Below, piece by piece: positions 1 through 11,741 of a DNA stretch of 64,000 bases. Both the position numbers and the translations under genes were made by a program. Numbering within the stretch: the first letter of the stretch is position 1; each line of letters opens with the position of its first letter. A model generated the notes under the pieces. That model saw only the letters and a list, made by a program, of their open reading frames with translations. It was not told where the DNA came from and made no database searches. The DNA comes from Heterohyrax brucei (taxonomy: Eukaryota; Chordata; Mammalia; Hyracoidea; Procaviidae), in assembly GCA_028571685.1 (NCBI GenBank), contig CM053162.1, positions 63,600,351-63,664,350 on the forward strand. Reading direction: 5' to 3'.

Positions 1-496
1 TTCACAATGAGAAAGTGTCTCATTATCAGGAAGACATAGAAATTCTAAATATGTATGTACAAAGGAACAGCTTCATATTTCAGAAAGCAAACTGATAGAA
101 CTTTAGGAGTAAAACAAAAACAAATGTATTTAACACATTTCAATGGCCTTTTCTCAATAATTGATACAACAGGTAGGAAGGAAATTAGTAAAGTTATAAA
201 GACGTGAATAATTTTAGTCCACCTGACCTAATTAACATTTATAAAACACTTTGCACAACCATAGCAGAACACCATTCTTTTCCAATCCATGTGGAGCGTT
301 TACCAAGAGAGAATGCCTTCTGAGACATAATAACAGTCTCAGTACCTTAAAAGATTCAAGTCATACAAAGTATATACTGTGATCACAGTGAGTTAAGTCA
401 AAAATGACAGTGGAGTTAAGTTAGAAATAACAAAGAGTATCTGAAAATACTCTAAAATTAAATAAAATGTTTTTTATATAGCCTATGGTTCAAAGC
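1..496. other. Unassigned AT-rich DNA
   Basis: No open frame of note and no repeat family that I can name. Base composition is AT-rich and typical of mammalian non-coding DNA. Confidence 0.5.
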
Positions 497-580
497 ATTT
501 CCAAGGAGTGGCTAGCTGATTTGAGCTGCTGAACTTTTCGTTAGTAGGAGAGCATTTGATGACTTCACAAGCAGAGCTCC
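497..580 (-). mobile_element. AfroSINE fragment
   Basis: Matches the reverse complement of the middle and 5' part of the AfroSINE seen elsewhere in the window: TTTCCAAGGAGTGG, then a GAGCTGCTGAACTTTT block, ending GAGCTCC. The 3' tail half is missing. It is strongly diverged and so an old copy. Confidence 0.65.
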
Positions 581-1689
581 GTGGTTCAGTGATTTCCAAA
601 AGCAATTAGAAAATATTTTTAGATGTATGAATATGAAAATTCAACATATCAAAGTTACAGATGCCTCAAAACTTTAGTTAGTAAGAAATGGATTACTCAT
701 GGCAGAAAAAAAAAAAGATTTTAAATCAATGACCTCATATTTCACCTAAAAATCTACAAAAAAGTAAACAGAAGAAAGCAAATAACATAAGATCTAAAAT
801 TGTTTAAATAGAACATAAAGAAACAATGGATGGCAGTGGTCAGTCAGTCTAGTAAATTGTGCCAACTATACCAATTATACAAACAAGGTCAGTGAGAACA
901 AGAGCTTCTTACCTCAACTTATGTGGTAAATTAAAAAAAAAAAAAATCCTCCTGCATACTCCAACGGTGCCCTCTGTAAACCTCAGTTTACTACCCTGAT
1001 CGGTTCATACCCCAGCTGACCACACAGCCCTCTCTCATCCCCAGCCTCCTAGGGCCCAGTAACAGCTACAGGCTTGAGAGTCCAAATGACTTCCTTTATT
1101 TCAAATTGGCTATTTGCCCCTGCTCCATTTGGATCCACTAATTGTCTGGAACAATCTCAGAGCTAGTGGGAGACAACATTCCTGTGATAACACTTTGAAT
1201 ATAACTAAAATTTTTATATATTAAGAGATCCACAAGATAAGATCTTGGAAAGGTCATATCACAGAGCTACCATGTCTCAAAACAGGATGTGTTACACTTT
1301 CCCATCTGTGGTCACCAACAAGAAAGATACATCTGAGCCCCAACTTCAGAGCCCTTATTGGGCTCACCACATGTCTATGATAGACAACATCATGCCTCAT
1401 GAGGTTTAGTTTGCACCAGGGTTTGAGGAAGTCTCCATTGAGCTAGTCAGCCACATTCACTATCTTCAGGTATAAGTCTGGCTTATAAATTTAGACTGAA
1501 GACTAAATGGCTTTCTGCAAGGGGATCTCACACCTCAAAAACATTAAAAAAATAAAAGAAAAATCTTGCTATTTCAGACCACTGTAATTGAGAAATTTCC
1601 TGGCAGAGGGATCAGTTAAAAAGAAAGAAAGAAAACACAAATTCTCAACAGCAGCAATTAAAGACATCACTACAGAATTTACAGATATT
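581..1689. other. Unassigned DNA; possible very old LTR at 930-1520
   Basis: No gene. 581-929 is AT-rich with A runs near 704 and 935. The stretch 950-1500 is richer in GC than its surroundings and reads like a decayed LTR, but I cannot name the family, and no TG...CA ends or target duplication could be fixed. Treat the LTR idea as weak inference. Confidence 0.3.
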
Positions 1690-3330
1690 GAGAAGAAAAT
1701 AAAAACTTGTTATGTTAGTAAATCTAACAGTTTAGATAAAATGAGAAAGAAATAATAGGAATTCCAAATAGTTCTAGTTGGTAGGTCAAAATACTTTCCA
1801 CAAAATATACTCCAGACCCAAAAAGCTTCCCTGGAAAATTCTACAAAATATTTAAAGAAGACATAATAATTCTATAATAAGTCTTACACAAAACTGAAGG
1901 TGAGGTAATATTTCCAACTGATCTTTGAGATCCTCATACCCAAACCAGAAAAAGGACACTACAAGGAAGAAGAAAAGAAGAAAACATCAAATTAATATCC
2001 CTAGAGGATACAGATGCAAAATTTTTCAACACAAAGCTACTAAATTAAATCGAATGATTTATAAGGATCAAACTTAATGATATTATGGACCCATGGTGGT
2101 ATTCATACAAGGAATGCAAATTTGATTTGACGTATGAAAATATGAAAAGTAAAATGTATTATACTGAAAATTTTTTAAAAAAGAAAACTCTAGTATGCAT
2201 TATACTGAATAATCAAAAAAAGAAAACCATATTAGCAGATCAGAAGGACCCCCCCCCCATGAAAAAGAAAAGTTTTGATGCAATCCAAAATTTGTTCCTA
2301 ATGAAAATGTTGACATAGCTGGGAATAGGAAATCAATGAAGAAAGAAACAAAGTTTTCAGTCTTAACACAGGGCATCTACAAAACAAACAAAAGCCTACA
2401 GATATTACATTGAAAATGAGTGAATGTTTTTATCCATTTATCAAAAACAAGGATAAGATGTATTTGTTATTTTATTGGAAGTTTAAGCCAGTGCAATTAA
2501 GAAAGGAAATAAAAATCAACTAAAAATAGATCATATACATAGCTGCAGAACTTAAATCTGTATAGCAACTACATGGAAATACAGGAGAAATATTCGTGAC
2601 TGAGGGCTAATGAAAGTTTTCTTAGACAAGCACTAGAAGTACAACATATAAAATAAAATAAAAGATGAATTCATTTTTATTACATAAAAAAAAAGAAAAT
2701 GCTTCGTTGTTCAGAAGCCACTGTTGAAAGAATTAAAAGACAAACCACAACCTGGGAAAAAATGCTTACCAATTACTTATTTGATAAGAATTTGTATGTA
2801 GCATATATAATTAAGGTGAAAAACTCAACTGTAAAAAAAAACTACCTCTCCTCAAAATAAAACAATAAAATTGAAATCATGCAAACATACACTTCACCAA
2901 AGAAGATACACAGTTGGGAAATAAGCTTATGAAAATACTCAATTAAAACCACAGGAGATAAAAATATATACCAATTAGAACTGACAAAACTTTAAAATAG
3001 AAGACCACTGATCATTCCAAGTGTTGACAAGGGTATTGAGAAAGTAGAACTATCTTATCCTGCTAATGAACAATATAAATAGTACAAAAATTATGAAAAA
3101 TATGTTAGTTGCTTCTTAACAATTTAAATGCACATTTCCCACTAGATATTCTTTTCCCAGGAAAATAGTCAAGAAAATGAAAGATTAAGTCTGTGAAGGA
3201 AGGAAAAAAAAAAAATGTGGATTCAAATGGTCATAGAAGTTTTATCTGGAATAGCCAAAGCCTGAGAACAGCAAACACGTGTGTCAACAGATGAATGAAC
3301 AAGCAAATAGTGGTAGTCATGCCATTCTGC
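1690..3330 (+). mobile_element. L1 ORF2 relic, sense
   Basis: A heavily decayed L1 piece in sense orientation. Landmarks follow L1 ORF2 order: a segment like the 'AFTGEFYQTF' to 'LIPKPDKD' block near 1810-1950, the stretch around 1990-2110 before the reverse transcriptase core, a 'LARAIRQEK' block near 2486-2510, and a 3' domain segment near 2690-2860 that resembles 'KRQATDWEKIF'. The end near 3230-3310 matches the 'NSQSLETTQMSINR' region. Every frame is interrupted. The 77-aa open stretch at 2085-2318 is chance within the relic. The copy is broken at its 3' side by the RTE fragment that follows. Confidence 0.7.
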
Positions 3331-3335
3331 AGAGG

Positions 3336-3766
3336 AAAATATTAAATGAGTCAGAAGTGTCAAAAGATAGAAGAGATACAGAGTCATTACTTCAAAAAGA
3401 ACCAGTTGATATTCAACCATTTCAGAAGGTATCACATAAGCAGGAAACAATGCTATTGAGGAAAGAAATCCAAGCTGCACTGAAGGCACTGGCAGAAAAC
3501 AAGGTTCCAGGTATTGATGGAATACCAACCAAGATATTTCAGTAAGTGGATGCAGTTTTGAAAGTACTCACTCATTTATGCCAAGAAATTTGGAAGATGG
3601 TTATCCAGCCCCCCAACTGGAAGATATTTATTTATGCCCATTCCCAAGAAACACAGGGTTTCTATGAGTCAGACCTGACTCAACGATAGTGGGTTGTTTT
3701 TGTTTGTTTGTTTGTTTTTGGTCACTCCCAAGAAAGGTGATCCCACTGAATGCAGAAATTATTAAA
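3336..3766 (+). mobile_element. RTE/BovB-type LINE fragment, sense
   Basis: Reverse transcriptase N-terminal part of an RTE-clade LINE. The open frame 3279-3545 contains ALKALAENKVPGIDGIPTKI, the conserved 'K.PG.DGIP' block of RTE and BovB reverse transcriptases. DNA homology continues past its stop through the 'WKMVIQPPNWK' block to 'IPKKGDP' near 3740. The copy is cut at both ends and carries a 73-bp SINE insertion at 3652-3724. Confidence 0.85.
3652..3724 (+). mobile_element. Ultra-short AfroSINE 3' tail with target duplication
   Basis: Only about 40 bp of the AfroSINE 3' end is present (CTATGAGTCAGACCTGACTC, then GTGGGTTG), followed by a (TTTG)n tail. It is flanked by TTCCCAAGAAA at 3641-3651 and CTCCCAAGAAA at 3725-3735, which agree at 10 of 11 bases. 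It interrupts the RTE reading frame, so it landed after the RTE fragment. Confidence 0.85.
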
Positions 3767-3769
3767 CAC

Positions 3770-6305
3770 TGCTGAGGGTGGATTCAAGATGGGAAATTAA
3801 ACACATGTCTCCTTAAATCCCTCTGGAAACCAAGACCTGAAGTGATAATTAAACAGAGCCTTCCATACATGGAGTGAGACCTAGGACACAGCATAGGGCT
3901 GTTAATTTGGACTTCACGCCACTCAACAGAAAACCTCTTCTCTTTTGTTGTCACCTGCTGTTGGTGAGTTCTGGCTTTCACAGACTAAAGGTAACTGGCC
4001 ATTTTAACTTTTTTTCCTCTGTCTTAGCTGGCAGGCAGAGCTGGTACTTGACTAGTAGCTAATCTCAGATGTGTAACTGGTGAGATTGGCAGGTGAAATT
4101 GCCACATTTTGAGAGTCCAGCTTTGGACTCTGTGCATCTCAGTACTTTGGGCCTCTCTTTCTATGTCCGCCATTGAGTATCCTGTATTGAGCCAGGAGGG
4201 CAGAAGTAGCCTGTATCTCCACCAGGAGGTAGAGTTACCCATATGGAGGCCTCAGCTGGGCCTAATTCCTAGGCTGGGAGGCAGCGCCTGCCCAGTGGAG
4301 AATGCTTTTCCAGCAGAAAAGCAGTAGTTTACACAGTGTTGCCTAAGGCTGGGACCTAGCAGCAGAGGTCAGCAGGGCAGTAGCCTTTCTGTATTTTGAA
4401 CTAGTTTATAACATGTGGGGTTCTATATAGAGGTGCTGACTTTGCCAGCTGGAAAGAGGAATCTGTACACCTGAAAATAAGACTGATTTTGGAAGTTGTA
4501 AAAAACCTTTTACCTTTCATTTTAAGACAGCCTAGAGAAACAACTGTGGTCCATTTCACAGCATCTCTCCCAGGATTTATTTACTCCAATGATGTCCTAA
4601 AAGCAACAAATTCTGGAGAAAAGCATAACCAAGAAATCACCCATGGCTTCTGAAGGACTGCAAAAGAAAGCACCACAGAACTTCCCAGGCAAAGAGACCT
4701 TTCTGAAACTATTGGAAGGTGAATACAAAGGATTATGTAAAGAGCCCTCCTAGTCCTTATACAAAATGCAGCAGAGGAAAATGAAAAGTCAAGCAAGCTG
4801 TTTGATCTGATGGAACACCAGCCAGTACTCTGAAATCCAACAGATCAAGAACAAAATCAAAGACATAGAAACTTCAATTCAAAGCCAAGGAAACAGAATG
4901 GAACAAATGGAAAAGAGAATTTCTGACTTGGGAAACAGAGCTACTGACTCAAGCACCTATGAGGAGAAATCAGAAAAAGTAAAGAAAAACAAACAAGAAA
5001 AAGGAAGAAGCATTAAGAAATACGTGATACTCTATTAACAGGAACAATCTATGATTAATTGGAGTTCTTAAACAGGGTGAGACACCTGAGAACACAGAGA
5101 GTATTGTTGCTGATCTGCTGACAGAAAACTTCCCAAAAATTATGAAAGAGGAGAATGTAGATATGCAAGACACATATCACAGGCCACTCCATATAGATCT
5201 CAAAAGAAAGACTCCAAGACATATTCTAATCAAGCTTAACAAAACGAAACATAAGCAGAAACTCTTAAGGGCAGCAAGACTCAAAGAAAAGCTAACATTC
5301 AGGGGCAAACCCTTAGGCTTTCATTGGATTTCTCAGCAGAAATGATGCTGGCAAGGACACAGTAGTCAAAGCCTTGAAGGAGAAGAACTTCCTACCAAGA
5401 ATTATCTATCCTACAAAACTATCTTTCAAATATGAAAATGAAATGAAGACATTTGCGGATAAACAGAAATTCAGAGACTTTGTAAAAACCAAACCAAAGC
5501 TACAATAAATACTGAAAGAATCTCTTGCCTTTGGCTTGGAAGAATAAAACCACTAACTTTATATTTTGGAAAGACACATCACGCAGTATCCTACTCAGTT
5601 AGGGAAGGCTCCAAACTCAATCAAAGCTATAATAGTGAAAGAAATAATCCAATGATCATATCATGAAAACTATGATGTCATCATAGTAAAAAGAGGGATG
5701 TACTACAGTTGTTATAGTCCTTCCAGATGGAAAGGAAGTTAATAAGACTGACAGTAATTAAAATTGGGTTTATATATAGTTTATTAAGGGGAATCATAGG
5801 AGCAGCCATAAAGCACAATAAAGATGCAACATATCAAATCAAGAAATGTAATACAGGAGTCCCAACAACCACAAAACCAACTCTGAAAAAGGTGAAAAAT
5901 CAACTCACAAAGAAGTTCCCAGAACAGATTAATAAAAACAACAGAGAAAACATCAACACCAAAATAAACCTACCACAACGGCAGCACTGAACAGATACCT
6001 ATCAATAATTACAGAATGTGAATGGACTGAATGCTCCAGTAAAGTGACATCGAGTCCCATTTATAAAAGTCTGTAAATTACAAACTATTCTATAGTATTA
6101 AAAAACAGATTAGTGACTGACTGAGGAGGTTAAAGGAAAAGGAAAGGGAAGGTACAAAACAAAATAGAAACTTGTGGAGTGATATGACCCGTTCTTCACT
6201 GTGGTGGTGATTCTTCAGATATTTATGTTTGTCCAAACTCACTGAATCATGCAATGTAAGTATATTCACATTGTGTGTCAATTATACCTGAATACATCTG
6301 TTAAA
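3770..6305 (+). mobile_element. HAL1-like retrotransposon, near full length
   Basis: The layout is that of a HAL1 ('half-L1'), an L1 derivative that keeps ORF1 but lacks ORF2. It starts with an L1-style 5' end around 3775-3860 (GGATTCAAGATGGG), followed by about 1 kb of 5' UTR. ORF1 homology runs from about 4800 to 5507, with a coiled-coil part and the C-terminal domain. About 480 bp of L1-like spacer comes next, then only the first codons of ORF2 near 5995-6050 ('LSIIT.NVNGLNAP'). The sequence then jumps to an L1M-like 3' UTR at about 6060-6305, ending TCAATTATACCTGAATAC. No poly(A) survives. The alternative is an ordinary L1 with a private internal deletion. Confidence 0.65.
4800..5507 (+). 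pseudogene. L1/HAL1 ORF1 relic (RNA-binding protein)
   Basis: The upstream part (4833-4975) is rich in Lys, Glu, Gln and Ile in coiled-coil spacing. This matches the trimerising coiled coil of L1 ORF1p ('IKDIETSIQSQGNRMEQMEK' type). The open stretch 5142-5345 contains RKTPRHILIKL and LLRAARLKEKLTFRGKP, which match the 'RPTPRHIIVKL' and 'ILKAAREK..VTYKG.P' blocks of the ORF1 RRM and C-terminal domains. From 5390 a second frame continues with FLPRIIYPTKLSFKYENEMK and ends at the CAATAA stop near 5507. At least two stops or frameshifts separate the blocks, so no functional chaperone can be made. Confidence 0.75.
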
Positions 6306-7431
6306 ATGAGTGACTTTCATGTATTATAAAGTTTCTGTCACTCTGAACTGTCAAATACTGCTTTTGATTTTACTTATCCTTGATCATCGTACTTAACAAA
6401 CTTAATCCGATAATGCCCCTTGAAGGCGGTGAGGATGATTATTTTATTTGATGAAAAGGAGTTCTGTGCATGTAGAGGATTGTGTGTAGAATCTCAGTGT
6501 AAGTTTGTGATAGACAGCGATCACAATAAGCTAATGCTTGTGCAAGAGGAAAGCCACAGAATCTGAGATTCTGGGTCAAATCAAAACATATGGACTGATG
6601 TACAGCCTTTGCCAGTTCCATCACTCACTTATCCTGTCTTTTACCCATCATGATGGACAAGAACTTATATTAGATGATCATCTGTAGACTGAGATGATGG
6701 TCCAAATTTGTCATCCGTAGAAGAATTCTGGTCTGGCAGATTCACATAAAAGTCTCACATTTGGGAATGGCAATCAGCAAAAAGTGAAATGATAAATAAT
6801 AATATCATGGATGTTAAAGGAAAATTTTAATACCAAATGATTTCTACACAGAATAAAAGTGTTTTTTCCTGCGCAACTCAAGTCTGAAGAGGTTGTAGAG
6901 TAGACGCATGTTTCCAATGACTGAACAGAGGGAATCAATCCTAAAGCAATTTGATAAACTAGGCAGTTTTAACAAGTATAGAAGGCAGACTTACAGAAAA
7001 CTGGCAACTTAGTGTACCCTGAATTGCTTTTGTTAGAATAAGGATTTTCAGGTTTAACTGGGGGGAATAGATTATTGCACAGACTTGGAAGAAGAGATAA
7101 AGAAGTCTGAATACTGGGCAACCTGAGATTCATTTAGCATCTATCCAGCCCACATGTAATTCTTTGCAGGGGTATCCACACCAGTCCTTGTTGATATGGT
7201 GATTGATGAAAGCCTTGTTATTATTAGGTAACAATACTCCCTGGCTACCAAAGGCAATGTCAGTCATGGATATATGACCCCCAGAAAGGAAGAAATGCAT
7301 TTTGTTCCTAGCTCCAAATTACCATGTATGACTGTAGTGCCTGAGGTGTAAGACCAAAAACAAAAGCTCAGTTTATGTTTTAGGAGATGAAAATAAGACT
7401 GTTATAAGTTCCCAATCGGGTAGTCTGAAAC
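6306..7431. other. Unassigned DNA
   Basis: About 1.1 kb without a gene or a repeat family that I can name. Open frames of 61-63 aa on the minus strand show no composition or motif that suggests coding. Confidence 0.45.
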
Positions 7432-8741
7432 AATGCAAGATTTGACAGTTCAGTTCACGAACTTGCTACTGTGCACTTACGTTGGCATCATGTTACGAAC
7501 AACTTGGTAAGATTTTATAACCTTGGTATATTAGATTCTTACAGCTATATTTGCATCGGTGTGTGATGGTGTCTTGCTAAGTGACAGTCATTATTGTTGC
7601 ATGTTTTTGTGTTTCGTCACGAGAATGTTAGAGCTTGAATTAGAGCAGTGGACAAACATTAAATTTCTCATTAAACTTGACAGGAGTGGAAGTGACATCA
7701 GTGATGTGTTAGTCCAAGTTTGCAGGGGTAATGCTGTGAAGAAAGTAGCAATGTGCAAATGGATTCAACATTTTTCTGAGGGGACAGAAATGGTCCCTGA
7801 TGAAGACAGGTCAGGGCAGTCAGTAACAAACAGAACTGAAAAAAAATTGCAAATGTTTGTCAAATTGAGAGGTCAAAATCTCTAGCTGACTGTGAGAAGC
7901 ATAGCAGAGCAGGTAAATATCAATAGACAGACAGGGAAATTTTAACCAAAAATCTTGGCATGAGAAAGGTGTGTGCAAAACTGGTCCTGAAGGTGTTCAA
8001 CAAGGAACAAAAGCAAAGGAGACTCCAAGTTTGCCAAGATCTTTTACAGAGGTAAGATGATGGTTTAGGCTGTGTTACCACTGGTGATGAAACATGAGTG
8101 TACCAACACAACCCTGAAACCGTGTCGAAGTGCACAACGGAAGTCAGCCAATTGCCCTCAACCAAAAAAGTTCTGTGAGCCCAATCAAGAGTCAAAAACA
8201 ACGTTACTAACCTTTTTTTGATATCAGAGGGATGGTTCACTATAAATTTATGTGAACTGGGCAGTTAATCAAGTTTCATATTTGCTAGTGCTGAAAATTC
8301 TGCATGGAAATATTAGATGAAAATGACTCTAACTTTTCTCTAACAACTCATGGCTCTTGCATCGTGACAAAGCACAGGCTCACACAGTACTGTCTGCGAG
8401 GGTGTTTTTAGACAGCAAACAAACAACTGTGTTGCAACACTCTCCCTACCCACTGGATCTGGAACTCAGTGGCTTTTTTCTTTTTCCAAAGATAAAGGAA
8501 ATATTATTGAAAGGAAGACATTTGGATAACGTTCAGAACATCAAGGGTAATATACAGTGACAGGTGTGTTGGCCATTCCAGGAAAAGAGTGCCACATTGC
8601 TTTGAAGGAAGGACTAGGTGCTGGTGTCACTACATAGCTTCCCAAGGGTAGTACTTCAAAGGAGACTAGGGGATATTCTGTAATGAGGCATGTAGCACTT
8701 TTTCTAGGACGAGTTTGCATACTTAACTGTCAGACTTCTCA
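7432..8741 (+). mobile_element. Mariner DNA transposon, nearly full length, dead
   Basis: A Tc1/mariner element of about 1.3 kb, the expected size. The left end contains TTTGACAGTTCAGTTCACGA (7441). The right end (8690-8741) contains CTAGGACGAGTTTGCATACT then AACTGTCAGACTTC, which is the inverted counterpart. Between them lie a short 5' leader, a decayed transposase and the typical end GCATAGCTTCCCAAGGG. The right end abuts an RTE fragment with no recognisable TA duplication. Confidence 0.88.
7625..8680 (+). pseudogene. Mariner transposase relic
   Basis: The transposase would cut and paste the element by binding its terminal inverted repeats. The open part starts at MLELELEQ (7625) and runs into the helix-turn-helix DNA-binding region: FLIKLDRSGSDISDVLVQV, then AMCKWIQHFSEG and DEDRSGQSV. 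The frame stops at 7883-7885. Homology then continues in shifting frames through RKVCAKLV (7960). The first catalytic Asp is kept in TGDET (8080-8094), but the next Trp codon is a TGA stop at 8095-8097. The frame 8357-8560 has LHRDKAQAHT, keeping the second Asp, and FFLFPKIKEILLKGRH. The third Asp of the D,D34D triad is Gly in LELSGFF. Stops, frameshifts and a lost catalytic residue make it inactive. Confidence 0.9.
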
Positions 8742-8882
8742 TGGTCTACTATTTCAGAATGACACCTTGAAGACGAATGGCATTGCATTTGTTGTGATAA
8801 AGAACACTTCAAGATCTATTCTGAAATACAATGGTGTCAGTGATAGGATAATGTACATACATGTTTACAGTTGATTATTAAC
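8742..8882 (+). mobile_element. RTE LINE fragment (endonuclease region), sense
   Basis: Follows the mariner directly. The reading NDTLKTNGIAFVVIKNTSRS then ILKYNGVSDRIM matches the block 'NDNLKRNG...ILKYNTVNDRM' in the RTE copy at 41543-41640. Only about 140 bp remain. Confidence 0.75.
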
Positions 8883-9145
8883 ATTGAACAGAGTGGACTC
8901 CAGATGTGTGAGATCTATTTTCATGAGAAGAAGTGTTTATTCTCATTTGAAGTCTTCCGTTATTTAAATACTGACAACTAATTACATTTTCTGCAATATT
9001 GTATCAGCCAAACCCTTATGTCTGATTGCTACATCTGGACCATGGGCCGCTGGTTCAAAATGACTGCTGTGAAGGTTGTTTTAATGTTAGTGAAAGCATT
9101 TAATGATGTCTCAAACACTGAACATGGGCTGTACTTTTATCATTG
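8883..9145. other. Unassigned DNA
   Basis: No gene or identifiable repeat is seen between the RTE fragment and the next SINE. Confidence 0.4.
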
Positions 9146-9312
9146 GAAACCATGGTGGTATAGGGGTGAAGTTCTATCGCTGCTAACCAAAAGGTCAGCA
9201 GTTTGATTCTGCCAGGCATTCTTTGGAAATCCTGTGGAGCAGTTCTGCTCCATCCTGTAGGGTTTCCATGAGTTGGAAGCAACTCGACGGCAGTGTGTTT
9301 GGTTTTTTTATT
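9146..9312 (+). mobile_element. AfroSINE, near full length
   Basis: Starts GGAAACCATGGTGGTATAGG, then AACCAAAAGGTCAGCAGTTT and the tail CATGAGTTGGAAGCAACTCG, and ends in a T-rich tail. The tail merges with the poly(T) of the antisense L1 that follows, so one element probably used the other's homopolymer as its target. Confidence 0.88.
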
Positions 9313-9912
9313 TTTTATTTTTTTTTATTATGAGTGAGTGAAAATGTACATTCCTGCAAAAATTTACATGCCCACCTATAGGCAGCTTCCACTGCTCTAC
9401 CTGCCCAGTGACAGCACTCTGTTCGTCTCTGCTCCATACGTGTCTCATCCTCCCAACAGTCTCCTTTCCCCTCCTCTCCACCCACTCCCCTTCCTCCAGC
9501 CAGAGGTCAGCAGTATGATATCCTACAGATGCACAGAACCATAAAGTATATCCAATATATGGTCACTCTGCATCACCAATCCAACCCATTCATGTCTGAA
9601 GAGTGGACCTTCATTATGATTTATGGGCGAGGGCAGCATCAGGGCCAGGGGCCATGCTCCCAGGGGAACGTCGAAACCTCTGGACCATCAATTGTGGTCT
9701 TTTAGTGGAGATCTCAGGGTGCACCCCTTTTTATTCTTGTGTTGCCAGTGAGACTCAATTTAGAGAGCTCCATTGCAGCTATCACCGGTGGTGGCCGGCA
9801 CCATCCGGAGAGGCTGTGGAGAAGGTGGAACTCTCCTACACTGTTAGTGGGATTGCAAAATGGTCCAGCCTGTTTGGAAAGCAATCTGCTGCTTCCTTAA
9901 AAACTTTTATCA
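9313..9912 (-). mobile_element. L1 insertion with inverted 5' end
   Basis: 9313-9790 is the antisense L1 3' UTR that recurs in this window, next to a T run that is the reversed poly(A). 9797-9912 is L1 ORF2 3' sequence in the opposite (plus) orientation: GAGAGGCTGTGGAGAAG then CTCTCCTACACTGTTAG. This is the layout of a 5'-inverted L1 made by twin priming. The open frames 9338-9544 and 9603-9920 are only read-through of the 3' UTR. Confidence 0.75.
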
Positions 9913-9919
9913 ATATATG

Positions 9920-11741
9920 AGGAATTTTATTAATTTCTTAAGGAACCAAGATTCTAATTACGATTGTGAAAAAGATTCGAAGTTAAACTCTTGGGTGTCT
10001 TCGTGACCTAATTTAGTAAAGGGAAACAAGGATGGCTTCCTGGAGATAATGAAATACCAGCTGAGTTATGATGGATGAGAAAAAAAAATTAGCAAAGGAG
10101 AATGAAATACAGAGATGAGAGGAACACTTCTGAAACAGGAAACAGCCAGTAGAGAGCCTGAGCAGATGTACTGAGGAACTGAAGAAAGTCCAGGGTGACT
10201 CAGCTGTGACATTTGAGAGAGGCACAGAATGGTTACATTTCAAAACTCAGCCTGTCTTCTTGGCATTTGTCTCCTTTCCTATGTTAAAAAAAAATTGAGA
10301 GTAAAAAAATGCCTTGGCATGCAGTATGATTACAGGAGGATTCACGTCAAGACAGGCCATTAATGACAATATTCAATTGTCCGGCGAACTCTACTTTTTC
10401 CATGTAAGAGAGTCTTCTATAGGGTCTGAAGAGGTATTTAGAATATCATACAACTTCCTAACAGTCTTATTCTAAATATAGTCTGTTCTAAAGGGGGCTA
10501 AGGTCTATTGTTTTACCTCAAATTTCAGCCAGCCTTGAATCTCGATGAAGGCTCTCACTAGAAACTGTATAGTGGTAGACGTTTGCGTGTGTCACCAAAG
10601 TGGCGTGAGATAATGGAATTAATAAATTCTCTGAATGTTCATCTCTCATCTGCTTTATCAGGTACCTGACTTTTAGCCACTGAATGTCTCAGTTCCTTTG
10701 TCAGTAAAATGCACATGATCTCAGACACTGATTGTATAAGTTACATAAGATAATGTGTCTACAATTCTGGGTATAGTATGCTACCATAAATATCATTCCT
10801 CTTTCTTCTTGAATAAATTGAAGACACAGAAAATTTAAATATATTTGCAGATATTTATTTATTTTTTATTTAAGTTTGAAGGCAGGATTCGATGACCAGA
10901 GCTTTAGTATGTAACACGTAATTATTTACTAAACCTCTGAAAAGGAAATTTGATTTCTTAATGTCTTACACTCAAAATCATACCTAGTGGTTTTGGCTTA
11001 AGAGATTGTTAGATATTAGAATCAAAAATGCTGCTCCAGAAATAATGACTCAGAATCTGCATTTTTCCAAGACCCCCAGGAGATTTGACCATCCAATAAA
11101 ATTTAAGATTCAGTACTGAAAAGGATCTTACCTGGCTGCCTTCTGGTTTACTTTCTCAGAGGTTACTCTACAGAAGAAATGCAGTGTGTCCTCTCAAGAC
11201 TAGAATGATTGAGATAGAAGCCTGTGGTTCAGCGTAATTTGCTAACTCTCCTTAAAGATGCCTTGTCAAGCACGATTGTAGTCACATGCTCTTTATTTCC
11301 CATCCCACTGAGGCTGCGTATCTGACCTTTTAAGCTCTGCATTGGTCCTCACTGGGTAGCTAATGTTATTTCTTATAAATCCTTTAGAGGCATTGCTGCT
11401 CCACAGGCAGTTCTGCATTGGATATGCTTTGCACGTTTCCTCCCCAAAACCTCCCTTGTATGGATTAAACATTGTCATCCTAATCTTGTCCCTGCGTAAA
11501 AGACAGGGGACTTTTGATATTTTTTAAATCCCAAAAGACTTCTTTAAAGCTGGGAGAGGAAAGGGGAATTAAAATAAAAATAAAGCCAAAACGGGATTAA
11601 AAAATGATACATGATACATTAAAGCTGATCACTTAAACAACATATAACAAGATCAGAAGAGGATTTCTGAGCACTAGGAATTCACGGCATCCCTACTAGT
11701 GATTAGGTCTGGTAAAATACTAAAAATGATATGGTAGATGT
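9920..11741. other. Unassigned DNA with a MER5-like scrap
   Basis: About 1.8 kb without a gene. At 11020-11118 the order 'ATGACTCAGAATCTGCATTT ... CCCAGGAGATT' resembles a MER5-type hAT element, with low confidence. The rest has no repeat that I can name and may be unique sequence. Confidence 0.4.

Noticed and set aside
9603-9920. 105-aa open frame, plus strand
   Set aside because: It runs across an antisense L1 3' UTR and an inverted ORF2 piece; it is not a gene.
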